DNA from: Helicobacter colisuis
GTDB lineage: Bacteria > Campylobacterota > Campylobacteria > Campylobacterales > Helicobacteraceae
DNA length: 64,000 nt
Assembly: GCF_023646285.1 (NCBI RefSeq)
Contig: NZ_JAMOKX010000007.1
Span: forward strand, 33,580-97,579
Direction of reading: 5' to 3'
The notes below the pieces were generated by a model, which was not told where the DNA came from, searched no databases, and saw nothing but the letters and a program-made list of their open reading frames with translations. The position numbers were made by a program, and so were the translations under genes. Of this stretch, positions 1 to 9,359 are shown one piece after another (the first letter of the stretch is position 1; every line of letters starts with the position of its first letter).

Positions 1-543
1 GTGGGCGAGAAAATACCTGATTTAGAAGTCTTTATCCCTGAACGCATTGTTAGCAGACTTATGGGAGCTGGGGATATTCACTCTCTTGCAGAAAAAACCG
101 CAGCTATCATTAGCGAAAAAGAAGCAAAAGATATTTCCAAAAAAATCAAAAAGGGGAAATTTACCTTTAATGACTTTTTAGCTCAAATGGACAACATCAA
201 AAAAATCGGCTCTATGCAGTCCATACTTTCAATGATTCCTGGACTTTCAAATATGGCAAGCTCACTTAAGGACATTGATTTAGATAATTCCAAAGAAATC
301 AAGCAAATAAGGGCAATGGTTAATTCTATGACACCCAAAGAAAGAGAAAATCCTGATTTGCTCAATGGTAGCAGAAAAAAACGAATTGCATTGGGAGCTG
401 GAGTGGATGTAAGTGATCTCAATCGCTTTTTAAAGCAGTTTGAAAATGCAGCCAAAATGGCAAAGAAATTCTCTGGAAAAGGTGGAATGAATGACCTTAT
501 GGCATTGATGAAAGATGCAAGGATGGGCAATCTTAGACGATGA
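1..543 (+). CDS. ffh: Signal recognition particle protein Ffh, C-terminal part (gene starts before window)
   Basis: This is the last 180 residues of Ffh, the GTPase of the signal recognition particle that brings ribosomes making membrane proteins to FtsY. The visible part runs from the end of the G domain (motif VSRLMGAGDI) through the linker into the methionine-rich M domain, which binds SRP RNA and signal peptides. Supporting motifs are SMIPG near residue 77 and SRKKRIALGAG near residue 124, typical of the M-domain RNA-binding helices. Full-length Ffh is usually about 450 residues, so the NG domain lies upstream of the window; the first GTG is an internal valine codon, not a start. A strong hairpin follows the stop. 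Identification is firm. Confidence 0.95.
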   Translation: MGEKIPDLEVFIPERIVSRLMGAGDIHSLAEKTAAIISEKEAKDISKKIKKGKFTFNDFLAQMDNIKKIGSMQSILSMIPGLSNMASSLKDIDLDNSKEIKQIRAMVNSMTPKERENPDLLNGSRKKRIALGAGVDVSDLNRFLKQFENAAKMAKKFSGKGGMNDLMALMKDARMGNLRR

Positions 544-557
544 CTAAGCTTGTCTAA

Positions 558-600
558 TAAATCTGTCTAAAAGGGAGTTTCTCCCTTTTAGACAGATTTA
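558..600 (+). terminator. Perfect 20-bp hairpin between ffh and rpsP
   Basis: Bases 558-577 and 581-600 are exact reverse complements around a 3-base TTT loop, starting 15 bases after the ffh stop. The stem is rich in A/T at its base with a GGGAG/CTCCC top. The downstream strand is AT-rich but has no long T-run. It probably ends or attenuates ffh transcription before rpsP; an RNA-processing site is an alternative. Confidence 0.75.
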
Positions 601-641
601 TATCTGTAAAATAAGATTTATTTTATTTAAGGAGTTTGCTT

Positions 642-869
642 ATGGCAACAGTTATTCGCCTAACTAAAATGGGACGCAAGAAAAAACCATTCTATCGAAT
701 CGTAGTAACAGATAGTAGAAAAAAAAGAGATGGGGGTTGGATTGAATCAATTGGATATTATAATCCGCTAACAGAACCTTCCACGGTTAAATTTGATGCA
801 GAACGCTTAAAATACTGGGTTAGCGTTGGAGCTAAAATGAGCGAGAGAGTGCAGGCAATCACAAAATAA
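642..869 (+). CDS. rpsP: 30S ribosomal protein S16
   Basis: S16 is a small-subunit ribosomal protein that binds 16S rRNA early in 30S assembly. The 75-residue product starts [11 protein letters not shown] and contains [10 protein letters not shown] and the IGYYNPL motif, all family hallmarks; the length is normal. ATG at 642 is preferred over an in-frame TTG at 636 because AAGGAG at 629-634 is spaced 7 bases from it. It is the first gene of the rpsP-khpA-rimM-trmD-rplS operon, an order conserved across many bacteria. Its stop overlaps the khpA start (TAATG). Confidence 0.96.
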   Translation: MATVIRLTKMGRKKKPFYRIVVTDSRKKRDGGWIESIGYYNPLTEPSTVKFDAERLKYWVSVGAKMSERVQAITK

Positions 870-1108
870 TGATTGAAGATTTTATAGCACTTTATGTCAA
901 AAAGGTTGTTAGCAAACCTGAAAAAATCCAAGTCACCAAAAAAGAATTGGATACTAATTTTTATGAAATAGAAATTATATCTTCAGAACAAGACATTGGA
1001 AGATTAATTGGTAAAGATGGTAAAATGATTGGTGCTATTAAAACTATCATTTCTGGCTCAAAAGCAAAAGATGGCAATTCTTATCGCGTGATTGTAAAAA
1101 CAGAATAA
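869..1108 (+). CDS. khpA: KH-domain RNA-binding protein KhpA
   Basis: A 79-residue single type II KH domain. The RNA-contacting GxxG loop is visible as GKDG at residues 48-51, within IGRLIGKDGKMIGAI. KhpA proteins bind RNA, often as a dimer with KhpB, and affect cell division and small-RNA biology in other bacteria; the specific role here is not shown by sequence. The start overlaps the rpsP stop and the stop overlaps the rimM start, so translation is probably coupled. The location between rpsP and rimM is the usual one for this family. Confidence 0.92.
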   Translation: MIEDFIALYVKKVVSKPEKIQVTKKELDTNFYEIEIISSEQDIGRLIGKDGKMIGAIKTIISGSKAKDGNSYRVIVKTE

Positions 1109-1659
1109 TGCTTCAAAAAAATAAAATACAAAAAGATTGGGTAAGTGTCGCAAAAATAGGTCGAGCTGTCGGTGTAAAAGGTGAAGTCCTTTTACACTTA
1201 TTAACGGACTTTCCTGAATCATTAAAAAGCGGGAACACTTATTTTACACAAAATGGTGCTTTAACTATTCAAAACTACAACAAAGAAAACTCTCGCGTGA
1301 AGTTCTCACAGATTGATTCACCTCAAAAAGCCAAACAAATTACAAATTTAATTCTTTACACAACGCAAGATTCCACAAAAGAACATTGCACTCTAAAAAA
1401 AGATGAGTTTTTTTGGTTTGATATTATAGGGAGTAAAATCATAGAAGAAAATGAGATTCTAGGCGAAGTAAGCGAGATAGAGCGCTTGGGAGAAAAAGAT
1501 TTTTTAATCATAAAAACCGCAGAAGAACTCTGTAAAAATGGTTTACCAAAAAGCTTTCTAATCCCCTATGAATCGCGCTATATCTTAGAAGTAGAAACAA
1601 ATCTTAATCCCAAAATCATTCACACTCAACTTTGCAAAGTCATTTTAGAAAATAGCTAA
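1108..1659 (+). CDS. rimM: Ribosome maturation factor RimM
   Basis: RimM helps mature the 30S head and interacts with S19. The N-terminal beta-barrel begins near residue 12 with VAKIGRAVGVKGEV, the family signature; a PRC-barrel domain follows from about residue 90 (FFWFDIIG, then IPYESRYIL). At 183 residues it is of normal length. ATG at 1108 overlaps the khpA stop, and the stop overlaps the trmD start, so it sits in a tightly coupled operon with trmD. Confidence 0.94.
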   Translation: MLQKNKIQKDWVSVAKIGRAVGVKGEVLLHLLTDFPESLKSGNTYFTQNGALTIQNYNKENSRVKFSQIDSPQKAKQITNLILYTTQDSTKEHCTLKKDEFFWFDIIGSKIIEENEILGEVSEIERLGEKDFLIIKTAEELCKNGLPKSFLIPYESRYILEVETNLNPKIIHTQLCKVILENS

Positions 1660-2363
1660 TGTATTTTTCTTTTGTTACCCTATTCCCTCATCTTATAAAA
1701 TCCTATTTTAGCGATTCTATTCTACATCGCGCCATAGAAACCAAAAAAATTTCTATAGATTTTATTAACCCCAGGGATTTTAGTAAAAATCGTTTTTTGA
1801 AAGTTGATGATTATCAAATAGGAGGTGGAGCGGGATTAGTGTTAGAGCCTTTTGCGATAAGCGAAGCTTTAGAAAAGCTAAAAAAGTGTGATTCTAAAGC
1901 TCACATTATCTTCCTTACACCTTGTGGCAAAACTTTCAACCAAAGAGATTCTAAACGACTTGCAAAAAAAGAACATGTTGTTTTAGTTTGCGGACGCTAT
2001 GAGGGATTTGATGAAAGACTAATTGAGCTTTATGCCGATGAAGTTTTAAGCGTTGGGGATTTTATTCTAACTGGCGGAGAATTAGCCGCTTTATGTCTTT
2101 GTGATAGTATTTCAAGACAGATTGATGGAGTACTTGGAAATAGCCAATCACTCCAAGGTGAGAGCTATGAAGAGTTTTTATTAGAAGCACCCAATTTTGT
2201 AAAACCATATATTTTTAAAAATTTAAGTGTCCCTTCAGAGTATTCAAAGGGAAATCATGCTAAAATTCACGATTTAAAATTAAAGGCATCAGAGGCAAAG
2301 ACAAGATTCCATAGAATTGACCTCTATTGGCAATACAAACAAAGGTTGAAAAATGAGAAATAA
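1659..2363 (+). CDS. trmD: tRNA (guanine-N1-)-methyltransferase TrmD
   Basis: TrmD methylates G37 of tRNAs with S-adenosylmethionine and prevents +1 frameshifting. It is a SPOUT-class trefoil-knot enzyme. Visible motifs are GGGAG at residues 55-59, [10 protein letters not shown] at 111-120 and the GDFILTGGE knot motif at 133-141; the C-terminal helical region follows. The length of 234 is normal. The end overlaps the rplS start by 11 bases, as expected for the conserved rimM-trmD-rplS order. Confidence 0.96.
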   Translation: MYFSFVTLFPHLIKSYFSDSILHRAIETKKISIDFINPRDFSKNRFLKVDDYQIGGGAGLVLEPFAISEALEKLKKCDSKAHIIFLTPCGKTFNQRDSKRLAKKEHVVLVCGRYEGFDERLIELYADEVLSVGDFILTGGELAALCLCDSISRQIDGVLGNSQSLQGESYEEFLLEAPNFVKPYIFKNLSVPSEYSKGNHAKIHDLKLKASEAKTRFHRIDLYWQYKQRLKNEK

Positions 2364-2709
2364 ATACATTCAGCATTTCGAAGATGCGCAAATAGCAGGA
2401 AAAGAGATTCCACAATTTAAAGCAGGTGATACCTTAAGAGTAGGAATTCGTATTTCAGAAGGTGATAAGACAAGGATTCAAAACTTTGAAGGAATCTGTA
2501 TTTCGTTGCGTGGAGTTGGCACAGGAAAAACTTTTACAATTCGTAAAATTGGAGCTAATGGGGTTGGAGTTGAGAGAATTTTTCCCCTTTACTCAGAAAG
2601 CATTGATAGCATTAAAGTGCTTAAAATCGGTCGCGTTAGAAGAGCAAAACTTTACTATCTCCGCACAAGAAGTGGAAAATCTGCAAGAATTAAAGAGATT
2701 AGAAAATAA
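2353..2709 (+). CDS. rplS: 50S ribosomal protein L19
   Basis: L19 lies at the 30S-50S interface of the ribosome. The 118-residue product has the family core motifs [20 protein letters not shown] and [21 protein letters not shown], with the basic C-terminus [12 protein letters not shown] at 2353 lies inside the end of trmD and gives the normal N-terminus. It is the last gene of the operon; the next gene is convergent and begins 60 bases later. No clear terminator hairpin is seen in the short gap. Confidence 0.96.
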   Translation: MRNKYIQHFEDAQIAGKEIPQFKAGDTLRVGIRISEGDKTRIQNFEGICISLRGVGTGKTFTIRKIGANGVGVERIFPLYSESIDSIKVLKIGRVRRAKLYYLRTRSGKSARIKEIRK

Positions 2710-2769
2710 TCTCTTTATCCCCCACCTTTTTAAAATCTCTTTATTTTTTAGACATTACGCTGTTTTTGC

Positions 2770-3678
2770 TTAGCTCAAAAAATAACTCAAAAGCGGAATA
2801 GAAACAAAAGAAAACAAGATTCCAAACGCAATAGAACTTACTGCCAAATTACTATCCAGTTTTGCTTTCATAATCATTGCACCTGCTAGCGTCATAGTAG
2901 GCATCGCGGATTCTAAAATAGCCACAACAACTCTAGGCTCTAACTCTACTGCCAAAAACTTCAAAAGCAAAATAAAAATTAGAGGCGCTAGTAATGTCTT
3001 ACACAAAACAACAATAATGGTAGGTTTATAAGCTGTTTTAATAGCACTAAATCCAAGACCAAGACCGATAGCAAAAAGTGCAACTGCTGTTGCAGAATTC
3101 CCAAAAACCACAATAGGTTCAAAAATAAATTCTGGCAACACAAAAATCTTGCAAACAAAGCCCAACATCAAAGCAATAAAAGGAGGAAAAAATAAAATCC
3201 TTTTAATATTCTCCATCACATTAATCTTTTGATTACTCGCATAGGAAAGCACAATGGGACCAATAATTGAAATGGGAATTGCTGTTGCCAAAGCATCATA
3301 AAAAATAACTTCACTTAAAAATACTTCCCCATACACTCCAGAAACAATAGGAATGCCAACAAAAAGCGTATTGCCAAAACAAGCTAACAAAAACATACTC
3401 ACCAAAGTGCTTTTTGAAAATTTAAATACTATTCCAAGAATCACCGAAAAAATCGCTGCAAGCACACAAGAGAACAATCCACCAAGAATTAAAACAACAA
3501 GATTTAAATCAAAATTAAGATGATAAGTCTTATCAAAAATCAAGCAAGGCAAGGCAAAAAGAATCGCAAAATCCAAAAACATACGCGATTGCTTTTGTTT
3601 CAATGCCCCAACTCTTTTTGCTAAATATCCACCAAGCAATAACACAAAAATCGTAAATAACGGAGTGAAAACAAACAT
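2770..3678 (-). CDS. AEC (auxin efflux carrier) family permease
   Basis: A 302-residue integral membrane protein of the AEC/membrane-transport family, with about ten hydrophobic segments in two five-helix halves. Family-like features are the N-terminal FVLLLGGYLAKR segment and LESAMPTMTLAGAM in the second half, which matches the conserved ASAMPxA-type motif. AEC proteins export or take up organic acids or amino acids; the substrate cannot be read from sequence. It is a single gene, convergent with rplS and in the same direction as htrA. Confidence 0.85.
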   Translation of the reverse strand: MFVFTPLFTIFVLLLGGYLAKRVGALKQKQSRMFLDFAILFALPCLIFDKTYHLNFDLNLVVLILGGLFSCVLAAIFSVILGIVFKFSKSTLVSMFLLACFGNTLFVGIPIVSGVYGEVFLSEVIFYDALATAIPISIIGPIVLSYASNQKINVMENIKRILFFPPFIALMLGFVCKIFVLPEFIFEPIVVFGNSATAVALFAIGLGLGFSAIKTAYKPTIIVVLCKTLLAPLIFILLLKFLAVELEPRVVVAILESAMPTMTLAGAMIMKAKLDSNLAVSSIAFGILFSFVSIPLLSYFLS

Positions 3679-3778
3679 TGTAATATCCCAAAAAAAATGT
3701 GCAATTATAATTCCAAAAAATTAAAAGAAGCTAAGAAAACAAGAAAGAAAAACTAAATACTTAGATGATTATAAAGGC

Positions 3779-3801
3779 AAGGATAGGCTTCCCCTATCCT
3801 T
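3779..3801 (-). terminator. Hairpin directly after htrA
   Basis: Bases 3779-3787 and 3793-3801 form a perfect 9-bp stem (AAGGATAGG / CCTATCCTT) with a 5-base loop, starting at the htrA stop codon. On the minus strand it is followed by GCCTTTAT, only a weak T-run. It is a likely htrA terminator. Confidence 0.6.
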
Positions 3802-5210
3802 TATTTAGCAACAATGCTAAAGATTCTGCCACCTCGATTGATTAGCATTCTCTTTGGTTGCCCTTTATAGCGTTTAAGCGCATCGTTAAAGGATTTTAGA
3901 TCTGAAATACTAAAGCTTTCAATTTGAACAATAATATCCCCCTCTCTAAATCCTAACTCTTCTGCCTTGCTATTTGGTGCCACTTGAGAAATAAAAATCC
4001 CTTGAATATTGCTTGGGATTCCATAATTTTCTTTCATTGTTGGCGTTAGTTCTGAAACCTCAAGCCCTTGTATGCTACCTACTTCTTTAGCAACAGATTG
4101 CGCAGTAGAAAGTTTAGCTAAAGTGAGTGTTAAATTTTGCTCCTTTTTATCTCTTATAATAGTAAGATTAATTTTGTCTTTAGGACTAAAAGTGCCAATA
4201 TAATTTTTAAGCTCAGCAGCAGATCTAATAGGTTTTCCATTTACTTTAGTAATCAAATCCCAAACTTTTAAACCACTCTTTTGTGCTGGAGAATCATTTT
4301 CAATAGAAATTACAACCGCACCATTTTGATTCTTATAAACTTCTTTTAAATCTCCGCTAATATCTTGAATACTCACACCAAGATAACCACGCTCAATCAC
4401 GCCATCTTCTATTAAAGCCTTAGAAATTTTATTTACCATTTCTGATGGAATCGCAAATCCAATACCATGATTTCCACCTGTGCGCGAAAGAATAGCAGTG
4501 TTAATTCCAATCAATCCACCACGGCTATCAACCAATGCTCCACCACTATTTCCCGGATTAATAGAAGCATCTGTTTGGATAAAATTCTCATAATCATTAA
4601 TTCCAATGCCACTTTTATTTAGTGCAGAGATAATCCCTTGCGTTACACTCTCACCCACGCCAAAAGGATTCCCAATAGCAAAAACAACATCACCCACTTG
4701 CAAATCATCACTTGAAGCAAATTTCAAAAAAGGAAGATTTTTTGCATTAATCTTTACAATTGCCAAATCACTTTTTTCATCTCTACCAATGATCTTTGCT
4801 TCATATTCTTTATTAGAATCTGGCAAAGAAACGATAATTTTATCAGCACCCTCAACCACATGATTATTAGTAACAATATAACCATCACTAGAGATAATCA
4901 CACCACTTCCAAGACTTCGTTCAATTCTATCTTTAGGCACAATCGCCCCAAAAGCATCGCCAAAAAACTGCCGAAAGAATGGATCATTTAAAAGTGGATG
5001 TCCTTGAATATTGGCTGCTTTGACCTTTTTTTGTGTAGAGATATTAACAACACCTTTTTTTGCTTCTTTAATTGAATCATAAAAAGAATAAACTTTGTTT
5101 TCTGAAATATCAGGAGTTTCTCTAGAAGTAATATTAGGCAGCGTGCTAACTTCAAAAGCAAAAACATTTCCAGCTAACAATGCCCCAAAAAGAAGTGTTT
5201 TAATTTTCAT
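3801..5210 (-). CDS. htrA: Periplasmic/secreted serine protease HtrA (DegP family)
   Basis: A Do-family protease and chaperone for misfolded envelope proteins; in Helicobacter and Campylobacter it is also secreted and cuts host E-cadherin. A signal peptide of about 18 residues ends at VFAFE. The trypsin-like domain carries the triad His117 (TNNHVVEG), Asp148 (KSDLAIVK) and Ser222 (NPGNSGGAL). Two PDZ domains follow, about 270-360 and 375-465. The length of 469 is normal. AAAGGAG precedes the ATG. It stands alone, divergent from flaA across a 350-base gap. Confidence 0.95.
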   Translation of the reverse strand: MKIKTLLFGALLAGNVFAFEVSTLPNITSRETPDISENKVYSFYDSIKEAKKGVVNISTQKKVKAANIQGHPLLNDPFFRQFFGDAFGAIVPKDRIERSLGSGVIISSDGYIVTNNHVVEGADKIIVSLPDSNKEYEAKIIGRDEKSDLAIVKINAKNLPFLKFASSDDLQVGDVVFAIGNPFGVGESVTQGIISALNKSGIGINDYENFIQTDASINPGNSGGALVDSRGGLIGINTAILSRTGGNHGIGFAIPSEMVNKISKALIEDGVIERGYLGVSIQDISGDLKEVYKNQNGAVVISIENDSPAQKSGLKVWDLITKVNGKPIRSAAELKNYIGTFSPKDKINLTIIRDKKEQNLTLTLAKLSTAQSVAKEVGSIQGLEVSELTPTMKENYGIPSNIQGIFISQVAPNSKAEELGFREGDIIVQIESFSISDLKSFNDALKRYKGQPKRMLINRGGRIFSIVAK

Positions 5211-5395
5211 TTGTTCTCCTTTGTTAAAATAAAATGTATAAAGAAATTATTACAAAAAATTGTAAATCAACAAATAATCAAAAAAATATTCCCAATCACT
5301 TACCAAAAAATAGCAAGACAAATCCTACAAAACAAGCATTTTAAAAAAGTAATAACTTTATTGCTTTAAAAATTTGTAATTTTTCACAAAAACAC

Positions 5396-5422
5396 TAAAG
5401 CTTTTAAAAAAAAATCCGATAT
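5396..5422 (+). promoter_or_regulatory. Sigma-28 (FliA) promoter of flaA
   Basis: TAAA at 5396-5399 and TCCGATAT at 5415-5422 are 15 bases apart, matching the Campylobacterota FliA consensus TAAA-N15-GCCGATAA closely. Transcription should begin near 5430, giving a leader of about 130 bases before the flaA ATG. The rest of the 5211-5560 gap is AT-rich and shows no reading frame. Confidence 0.85.
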
Positions 5423-5450
5423 AATCACATAACCAAACAAGAAAGCATCC

Positions 5451-5475
5451 GCAAAAAGCTAAATTAGCTCTTTGC
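5451..5475 (+). promoter_or_regulatory. Hairpin in the flaA mRNA leader
   Basis: Bases 5451-5461 pair with 5465-5475 (10 of 11 pairs, one A-C mismatch) around an AAT loop, about 20 bases after the predicted transcript start. The ribosome site AAAAGGAG at 5547-5554 is well separated from it. It may stabilise the mRNA or bind a regulator such as CsrA; no function is shown by sequence alone. Confidence 0.5.
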
Positions 5476-5560
5476 TTTTAAATCGCTTTTTTGCTTAAGG
5501 GTTAAAATTAAATCAATGCTAAGCCAAGGAAGGCAAAGCAAGACATAAAAGGAGTTTCAA

Positions 5561-7042
5561 ATGGCATTTCAAGTCAATACAAATGTTAATGCATTAAATG
5601 CAACTGCACAAAGCACTTTTACACAAAATAGTCTTTCTAGTTCTTTGCAAAAGTTAAGTTCAGGTTTAAGAATCAACTCTGCTAAAGATGATGCTTCAGG
5701 TATGGCAATTGCAGATAGTTTGCGCTCTCAAGCAAACACTTTAGGTCAAGCAATCCGTAACGCAAATGATGGTATGGGAATTATCCAAATTGCTGATAAG
5801 GCGATGGATGAGCAAGTAAAAATCCTTGACACTATCAAAACAAAAGCAACTCAAGCAGCGCAAGATGGTCAAACCACAACAACAAGAACCGCTATTCAAG
5901 CTGACATTAATCGCCTTATCGAATCGCTTGATAACATTGCACAAACTACTTCTTATAATGGTTTGTCATTACTTTCTGGTAGCTTTACTAACAAAGAATT
6001 CCAAGTAGGAGCATTCTCTAACCAAAGTATTAGAGCCACTATTGGCGCAACAAGTTCAGATAAAATCGGACATGTTAGAAGCGAGACTGTAAGATTTAGT
6101 GCTAATACGACTGGTAGTTTTGCTATGAACTTCAAAGTAGGCAATGAAACTATTAATTTGGAAAGTGTTGTAATCTCAACTTCAGCAGGGACAGGTTTGG
6201 GTGCTCTAGCAGAAGTAATTAATAAAAACTCTGATACTCTAGGTGGAATTCGTGCAGATTACACCGTTCAAGCCGGTGGAGCAACGGCAGTTGCTGGAGG
6301 AAATATTACTAGTTTGACAATCAATGGAGTTAGTATTGGTAATATTAATAATATTGCAGCGGGAGATAGTGATAATAGACTTGTTCAAGCTATTAACGCT
6401 TACAAAGAAGAAACCGGCGTCCAAGCTTCAATAGCAAGAGATGGTTCATTAGTTCTTACTTCAACAGATGGACGCGCAATTAACATTTCAGGAGATGGGG
6501 TTTCTGGAGCCGTTGGAATTGGAGCTGGAACAACAACTGGCTCTTTAACTCTCACAAGAGTAGGTGCAACAGATATTAGCTTTAGTGGAATTGGCGCTAC
6601 TAAAGCTAGTGGAGCAGCACAAGCGACTACAACCCTAAGAGATATCAAAGGAACATTAAGCACAGATGTTGCATCTGCAGTGGGTGCAAATGCAGGTATT
6701 AACTCTGCAAATGCAAACCTAGGATTTGGTGGAACACTTGGAGCAGGAGTTACAACTCTTAAAGGTGCGATGCTAGTAATGGATATTGCAGAATCAGCAA
6801 TCAAACAACTTGACTCTATCCGATCTGACCTTGGTTCTGTGCAACAACAAATGCAATCTACAGTTAATAACATCACTATCACACAAGTGAATGTTAAATC
6901 TGCTGAATCAGGAATTAGAGAAGTTGATTTCGCTAGCGAATCTGCAAACTACTCTAACCTAAATATCCTTGCACAAGCTGGAAGCTATGCAATGAGCCAA
7001 GCTAATGCTACACAACAAAATATCTTAAGACTACTTCAATAG
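5561..7042 (+). CDS. flaA: Flagellin A, major filament protein
   Basis: This is the major subunit of the flagellar filament. The N-terminal D0/D1 region (about 1-150) starts [14 protein letters not shown] and contains [20 protein letters not shown]; the C-terminal D1/D0 region (about 400-493) ends [11 protein letters not shown]. The middle is the variable surface part. The [15 protein letters not shown] stretch strongly resembles H. pylori FlaA rather than FlaB, and the upstream sigma-28 promoter agrees, since flaB is usually sigma-54 driven. The 493 residues are close to the usual 510. A terminator hairpin follows. Confidence 0.93.
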   Translation: MAFQVNTNVNALNATAQSTFTQNSLSSSLQKLSSGLRINSAKDDASGMAIADSLRSQANTLGQAIRNANDGMGIIQIADKAMDEQVKILDTIKTKATQAAQDGQTTTTRTAIQADINRLIESLDNIAQTTSYNGLSLLSGSFTNKEFQVGAFSNQSIRATIGATSSDKIGHVRSETVRFSANTTGSFAMNFKVGNETINLESVVISTSAGTGLGALAEVINKNSDTLGGIRADYTVQAGGATAVAGGNITSLTINGVSIGNINNIAAGDSDNRLVQAINAYKEETGVQASIARDGSLVLTSTDGRAINISGDGVSGAVGIGAGTTTGSLTLTRVGATDISFSGIGATKASGAAQATTTLRDIKGTLSTDVASAVGANAGINSANANLGFGGTLGAGVTTLKGAMLVMDIAESAIKQLDSIRSDLGSVQQQMQSTVNNITITQVNVKSAESGIREVDFASESANYSNLNILAQAGSYAMSQANATQQNILRLLQ

Positions 7043-7054
7043 TCTCTTAATCAA

Positions 7055-7078
7055 TCTCAAACCCTTTGGGGTTTGGGA
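7055..7078 (+). terminator. Rho-independent terminator of flaA
   Basis: CAAACCC (7058-7064) pairs with GGGTTTG (7069-7075) around TTTG, extended by weaker pairs on each side. It is followed by TTTTATTATTTTC. It begins 13 bases after the flaA stop. Confidence 0.8.
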
Positions 7079-7192
7079 AGTTTTATTATTTTCTTTTTAA
7101 TCAAAACTTCACAATCCTTGATATTGTTCTAATTTTTAACATTCTATGATTTTTACATTACTTAAACAATAACCAGACTATAAAATCACACT

Positions 7193-7972
7193 CTAAAATG
7201 TAATTCCTAGTAATTCCCTTGTAAATTGATAAAGTCTATCTTGCAAATTCACTTTTTGTTCAGCACTTTGAGCAATCATTCTCACAAACGCACTCCCCAC
7301 AACCACAATTGGCACAATCCCATGCAAAGCATCAATTTGCTCTCTACTATGAATTCCAAATCCCAATGCAATAGGCTTTGTTGTATGTTTTTTCACTCTC
7401 TTTATATATTCTAAAAGAGTAGAATCAATTGATGTCCCATCACCTGTAATACCATTTCTCGCAACAACATAAATTAAACTCCCTGTTGCCCTATCAAGCT
7501 TCTCCATTCGCTTTGTATCGGTATAAGGCGCAATAAGTGCAATATTCTCTAACCCGTACTTTTTGCTTAATTCAAAAAGTCTCTCATCATTTTGTAAAGA
7601 TAAATCCGGCACAATAAGCCCAAAAACTCCGCATTCTTTGGCTTTTTTAAGAAATTTTTCAATACCATAGGCAAACAAAATATTGCCATAAGTCATAATC
7701 AAAATTTTTGTTTTAATATCCCTTTGCTTAAAGGCTTCATTAAGCCTTTGCAAAAACTCAAATCCCAAATCTGTATTAAATCCATTTTTTAACGATTCTT
7801 CACAAGCACTCGCAATCACAACACCATCAGCATTAGGATCAGAAAAGGGAAACTGCACTTCTAAATACTCCGCTCCACCTCGTGCGATTCCAAGTGCTGC
7901 TTCTAAACTCTCACCAAAACTAGGGAATGAAGCAACAATATGCCCCATTAGTTTAATGTTTTCTTCTTTCAT
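7193..7972 (-). CDS. trpA: Tryptophan synthase alpha chain
   Basis: TrpA splits indole-3-glycerol phosphate into indole and glyceraldehyde-3-phosphate; indole passes through a tunnel to TrpB. The TIM-barrel motif LEVQFPFSDPNADG gives catalytic Glu38 and Asp49. VARNGITGDGTSID and ALGFGIHSREQ form the phosphate-binding part. At 259 residues it is of normal length. It lies one base after trpB in the same direction, so the two are co-transcribed, here divergent from the remaining trp genes. Confidence 0.95.
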   Translation of the reverse strand: MKEENIKLMGHIVASFPSFGESLEAALGIARGGAEYLEVQFPFSDPNADGVVIASACEESLKNGFNTDLGFEFLQRLNEAFKQRDIKTKILIMTYGNILFAYGIEKFLKKAKECGVFGLIVPDLSLQNDERLFELSKKYGLENIALIAPYTDTKRMEKLDRATGSLIYVVARNGITGDGTSIDSTLLEYIKRVKKHTTKPIALGFGIHSREQIDALHGIVPIVVVGSAFVRMIAQSAEQKVNLQDRLYQFTRELLGITF

Positions 7973-7973
7973 A

Positions 7974-9242
7974 TTATTGCCCTCTCATCTCTGCAATCTC
8001 ATTTGCCAAAAACTCACTCCAACGATCTTTTTGCAAGGCTTTTGCGGTAATAAAAATATCCTTATCCCCTCTCCCTGAAACATTTACTAAAATCTTTTTA
8101 TTCTTGACTTTTTTAGCAATGCTCAAAGCTCCTGCTAAAGCGTGACTTGATTCTAAAGCCGCTATAATCCCTTCATTTCTAGCAAAAAACTCCAAGGCTT
8201 CTAAAGCTTCCTTATCACTACTAGAACTAAATTTAACACGCCCTATTTCTTTTAAATGTGCAAGTTGAGGACCAATTCCTGCGTAATCAAGCCCTGCTGA
8301 AATTGAATAAGTCTCTAAAAGATTACCATAATTATCGCTTAAAAAATAGCTTTTATAGCCTTGAATGATTCCAAGATGCGCATTTGCATTCCCCATTCTT
8401 ATGGCGTTTTTCCCTTTTTCCTTACTCATTCCCCCTGCTTCAATTCCTACCAAAGTAACTTCTCGATCCTCTAAATAATGCCTAAAAAATCCCATTGCAT
8501 TACTTCCACCTCCGACACAAGCCACCATAATATCGGGATTACCTTTAAAAAACTGCTTCGTTTGAGTTTTTAGCTCCTTGCCAATCACGCTTTGAAACTC
8601 TCTAACAATATCTGGATAAGGATAAGGTCCTAATGCACTTCCAAGCACATAAAAGGTATTTTTACTATCTTTACTCCATTCTCTTAATGCTTCATTAACA
8701 GCATCTTTAAGTGTTTGTGATCCACTCTCTACACCAATCACTTTAGCGCCCAAAAGTTGCATATTAAACACATTAGGAAATTGTCGTTTCACATCCCTAC
8801 TTCCCATAAAAACTACACATTCTAAGCCAAGCTTTGCACACGCTGCACTCACTGCAAGTCCGTGCTGACCTGCACCTGTTTCTGCGATGATTCTTGTTTT
8901 ACCCATTTTTTTAGCCAAAAGCACTTGCCCTATAGCGTTATTAATCTTATGCGCACCTGTATTTGCCAAACCTTCAAACTTTAAATAAATCTGATTTTGC
9001 AGAATCTTACTAGCATTTTTTGCATAAATTAGGGGTGTTGGACGACCTACAAATTCTGCTAAAAGTTCCTTAAATTCCCTTTGAAATTCCTTAGAGAACA
9101 GAATCTTTTTGTAAGCCTTTTCTAGCTCCTTTAGCGCTGGATACAAAATTTCTGGCACATACTGCCCACCAAAAGCGTGGAAATCACCCTTATCCTCTCC
9201 AAAAAAACCTTTTTTTGATTTTAAAAATATTTTTTCTGCCAT
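7974..9242 (-). CDS. trpB: Tryptophan synthase beta chain
   Basis: This PLP enzyme joins indole and serine to make tryptophan. Lys99 in NTGAHKINNAIGQ holds PLP, and the phosphate-binding glycine loop is VGGGSNAMG near residue 244. The AETGAGQHG segment (about 140) is the catalytic Glu loop. The 422 residues fit the TrpB1 class that pairs with TrpA. It is the first gene of the minus-strand trpBA unit; a TATAAT box on the minus strand lies about 30 bases upstream. Confidence 0.96.
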   Translation of the reverse strand: MAEKIFLKSKKGFFGEDKGDFHAFGGQYVPEILYPALKELEKAYKKILFSKEFQREFKELLAEFVGRPTPLIYAKNASKILQNQIYLKFEGLANTGAHKINNAIGQVLLAKKMGKTRIIAETGAGQHGLAVSAACAKLGLECVVFMGSRDVKRQFPNVFNMQLLGAKVIGVESGSQTLKDAVNEALREWSKDSKNTFYVLGSALGPYPYPDIVREFQSVIGKELKTQTKQFFKGNPDIMVACVGGGSNAMGFFRHYLEDREVTLVGIEAGGMSKEKGKNAIRMGNANAHLGIIQGYKSYFLSDNYGNLLETYSISAGLDYAGIGPQLAHLKEIGRVKFSSSSDKEALEALEFFARNEGIIAALESSHALAGALSIAKKVKNKKILVNVSGRGDKDIFITAKALQKDRWSEFLANEIAEMRGQ

Positions 9243-9268
9243 TTGTTTTCTTTATAATTTTTTGTGCC

Positions 9269-9274
9269 ATTATA
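9269..9274 (-). promoter_or_regulatory. -10 box for trpBA
   Basis: The minus strand reads GATATAATGG here, a good Helicobacter-type -10 in AT-rich DNA, with a start expected near 9262 and the trpB ATG at 9242. No Trp-rich leader peptide is seen, so classical attenuation is unlikely. Confidence 0.5.
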
Positions 9275-9313
9275 TCTAATCCAAACTCAAATTTCTTTTT
9301 AAAAAAATAATAG

Positions 9314-9319
9314 TATAAT
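9314..9319 (+). promoter_or_regulatory. -10 box for trpE
   Basis: TATAAT lies in the stretch AATAGTATAATTAAA, with a start expected near 9326 and the trpE ATG at 9360. It is back to back with the trpBA promoter in a 117-base gap, so one regulator bound here could control both units; no operator sequence is obvious. Confidence 0.55.
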
Positions 9320-9359
9320 TAAAAATTTAATTTTTAAAACTAATTTTTAAAGAAATGTT

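Noticed and set aside
2462..2773. 103-codon frame inside rplS
   Set aside because: Shadow frame of L19 with cysteine- and leucine-rich nonsense content.
6400..6882. 160-codon open frame antisense to flaA
   Set aside because: It mirrors the low-complexity flagellin code, has no ribosome site, and its Ala/Val/Pro-rich product is a typical shadow of a repetitive gene.
9243..9359. Possible trp attenuator
   Set aside because: No leader peptide with adjacent Trp codons and no competing stems are found in the 117-base gap.
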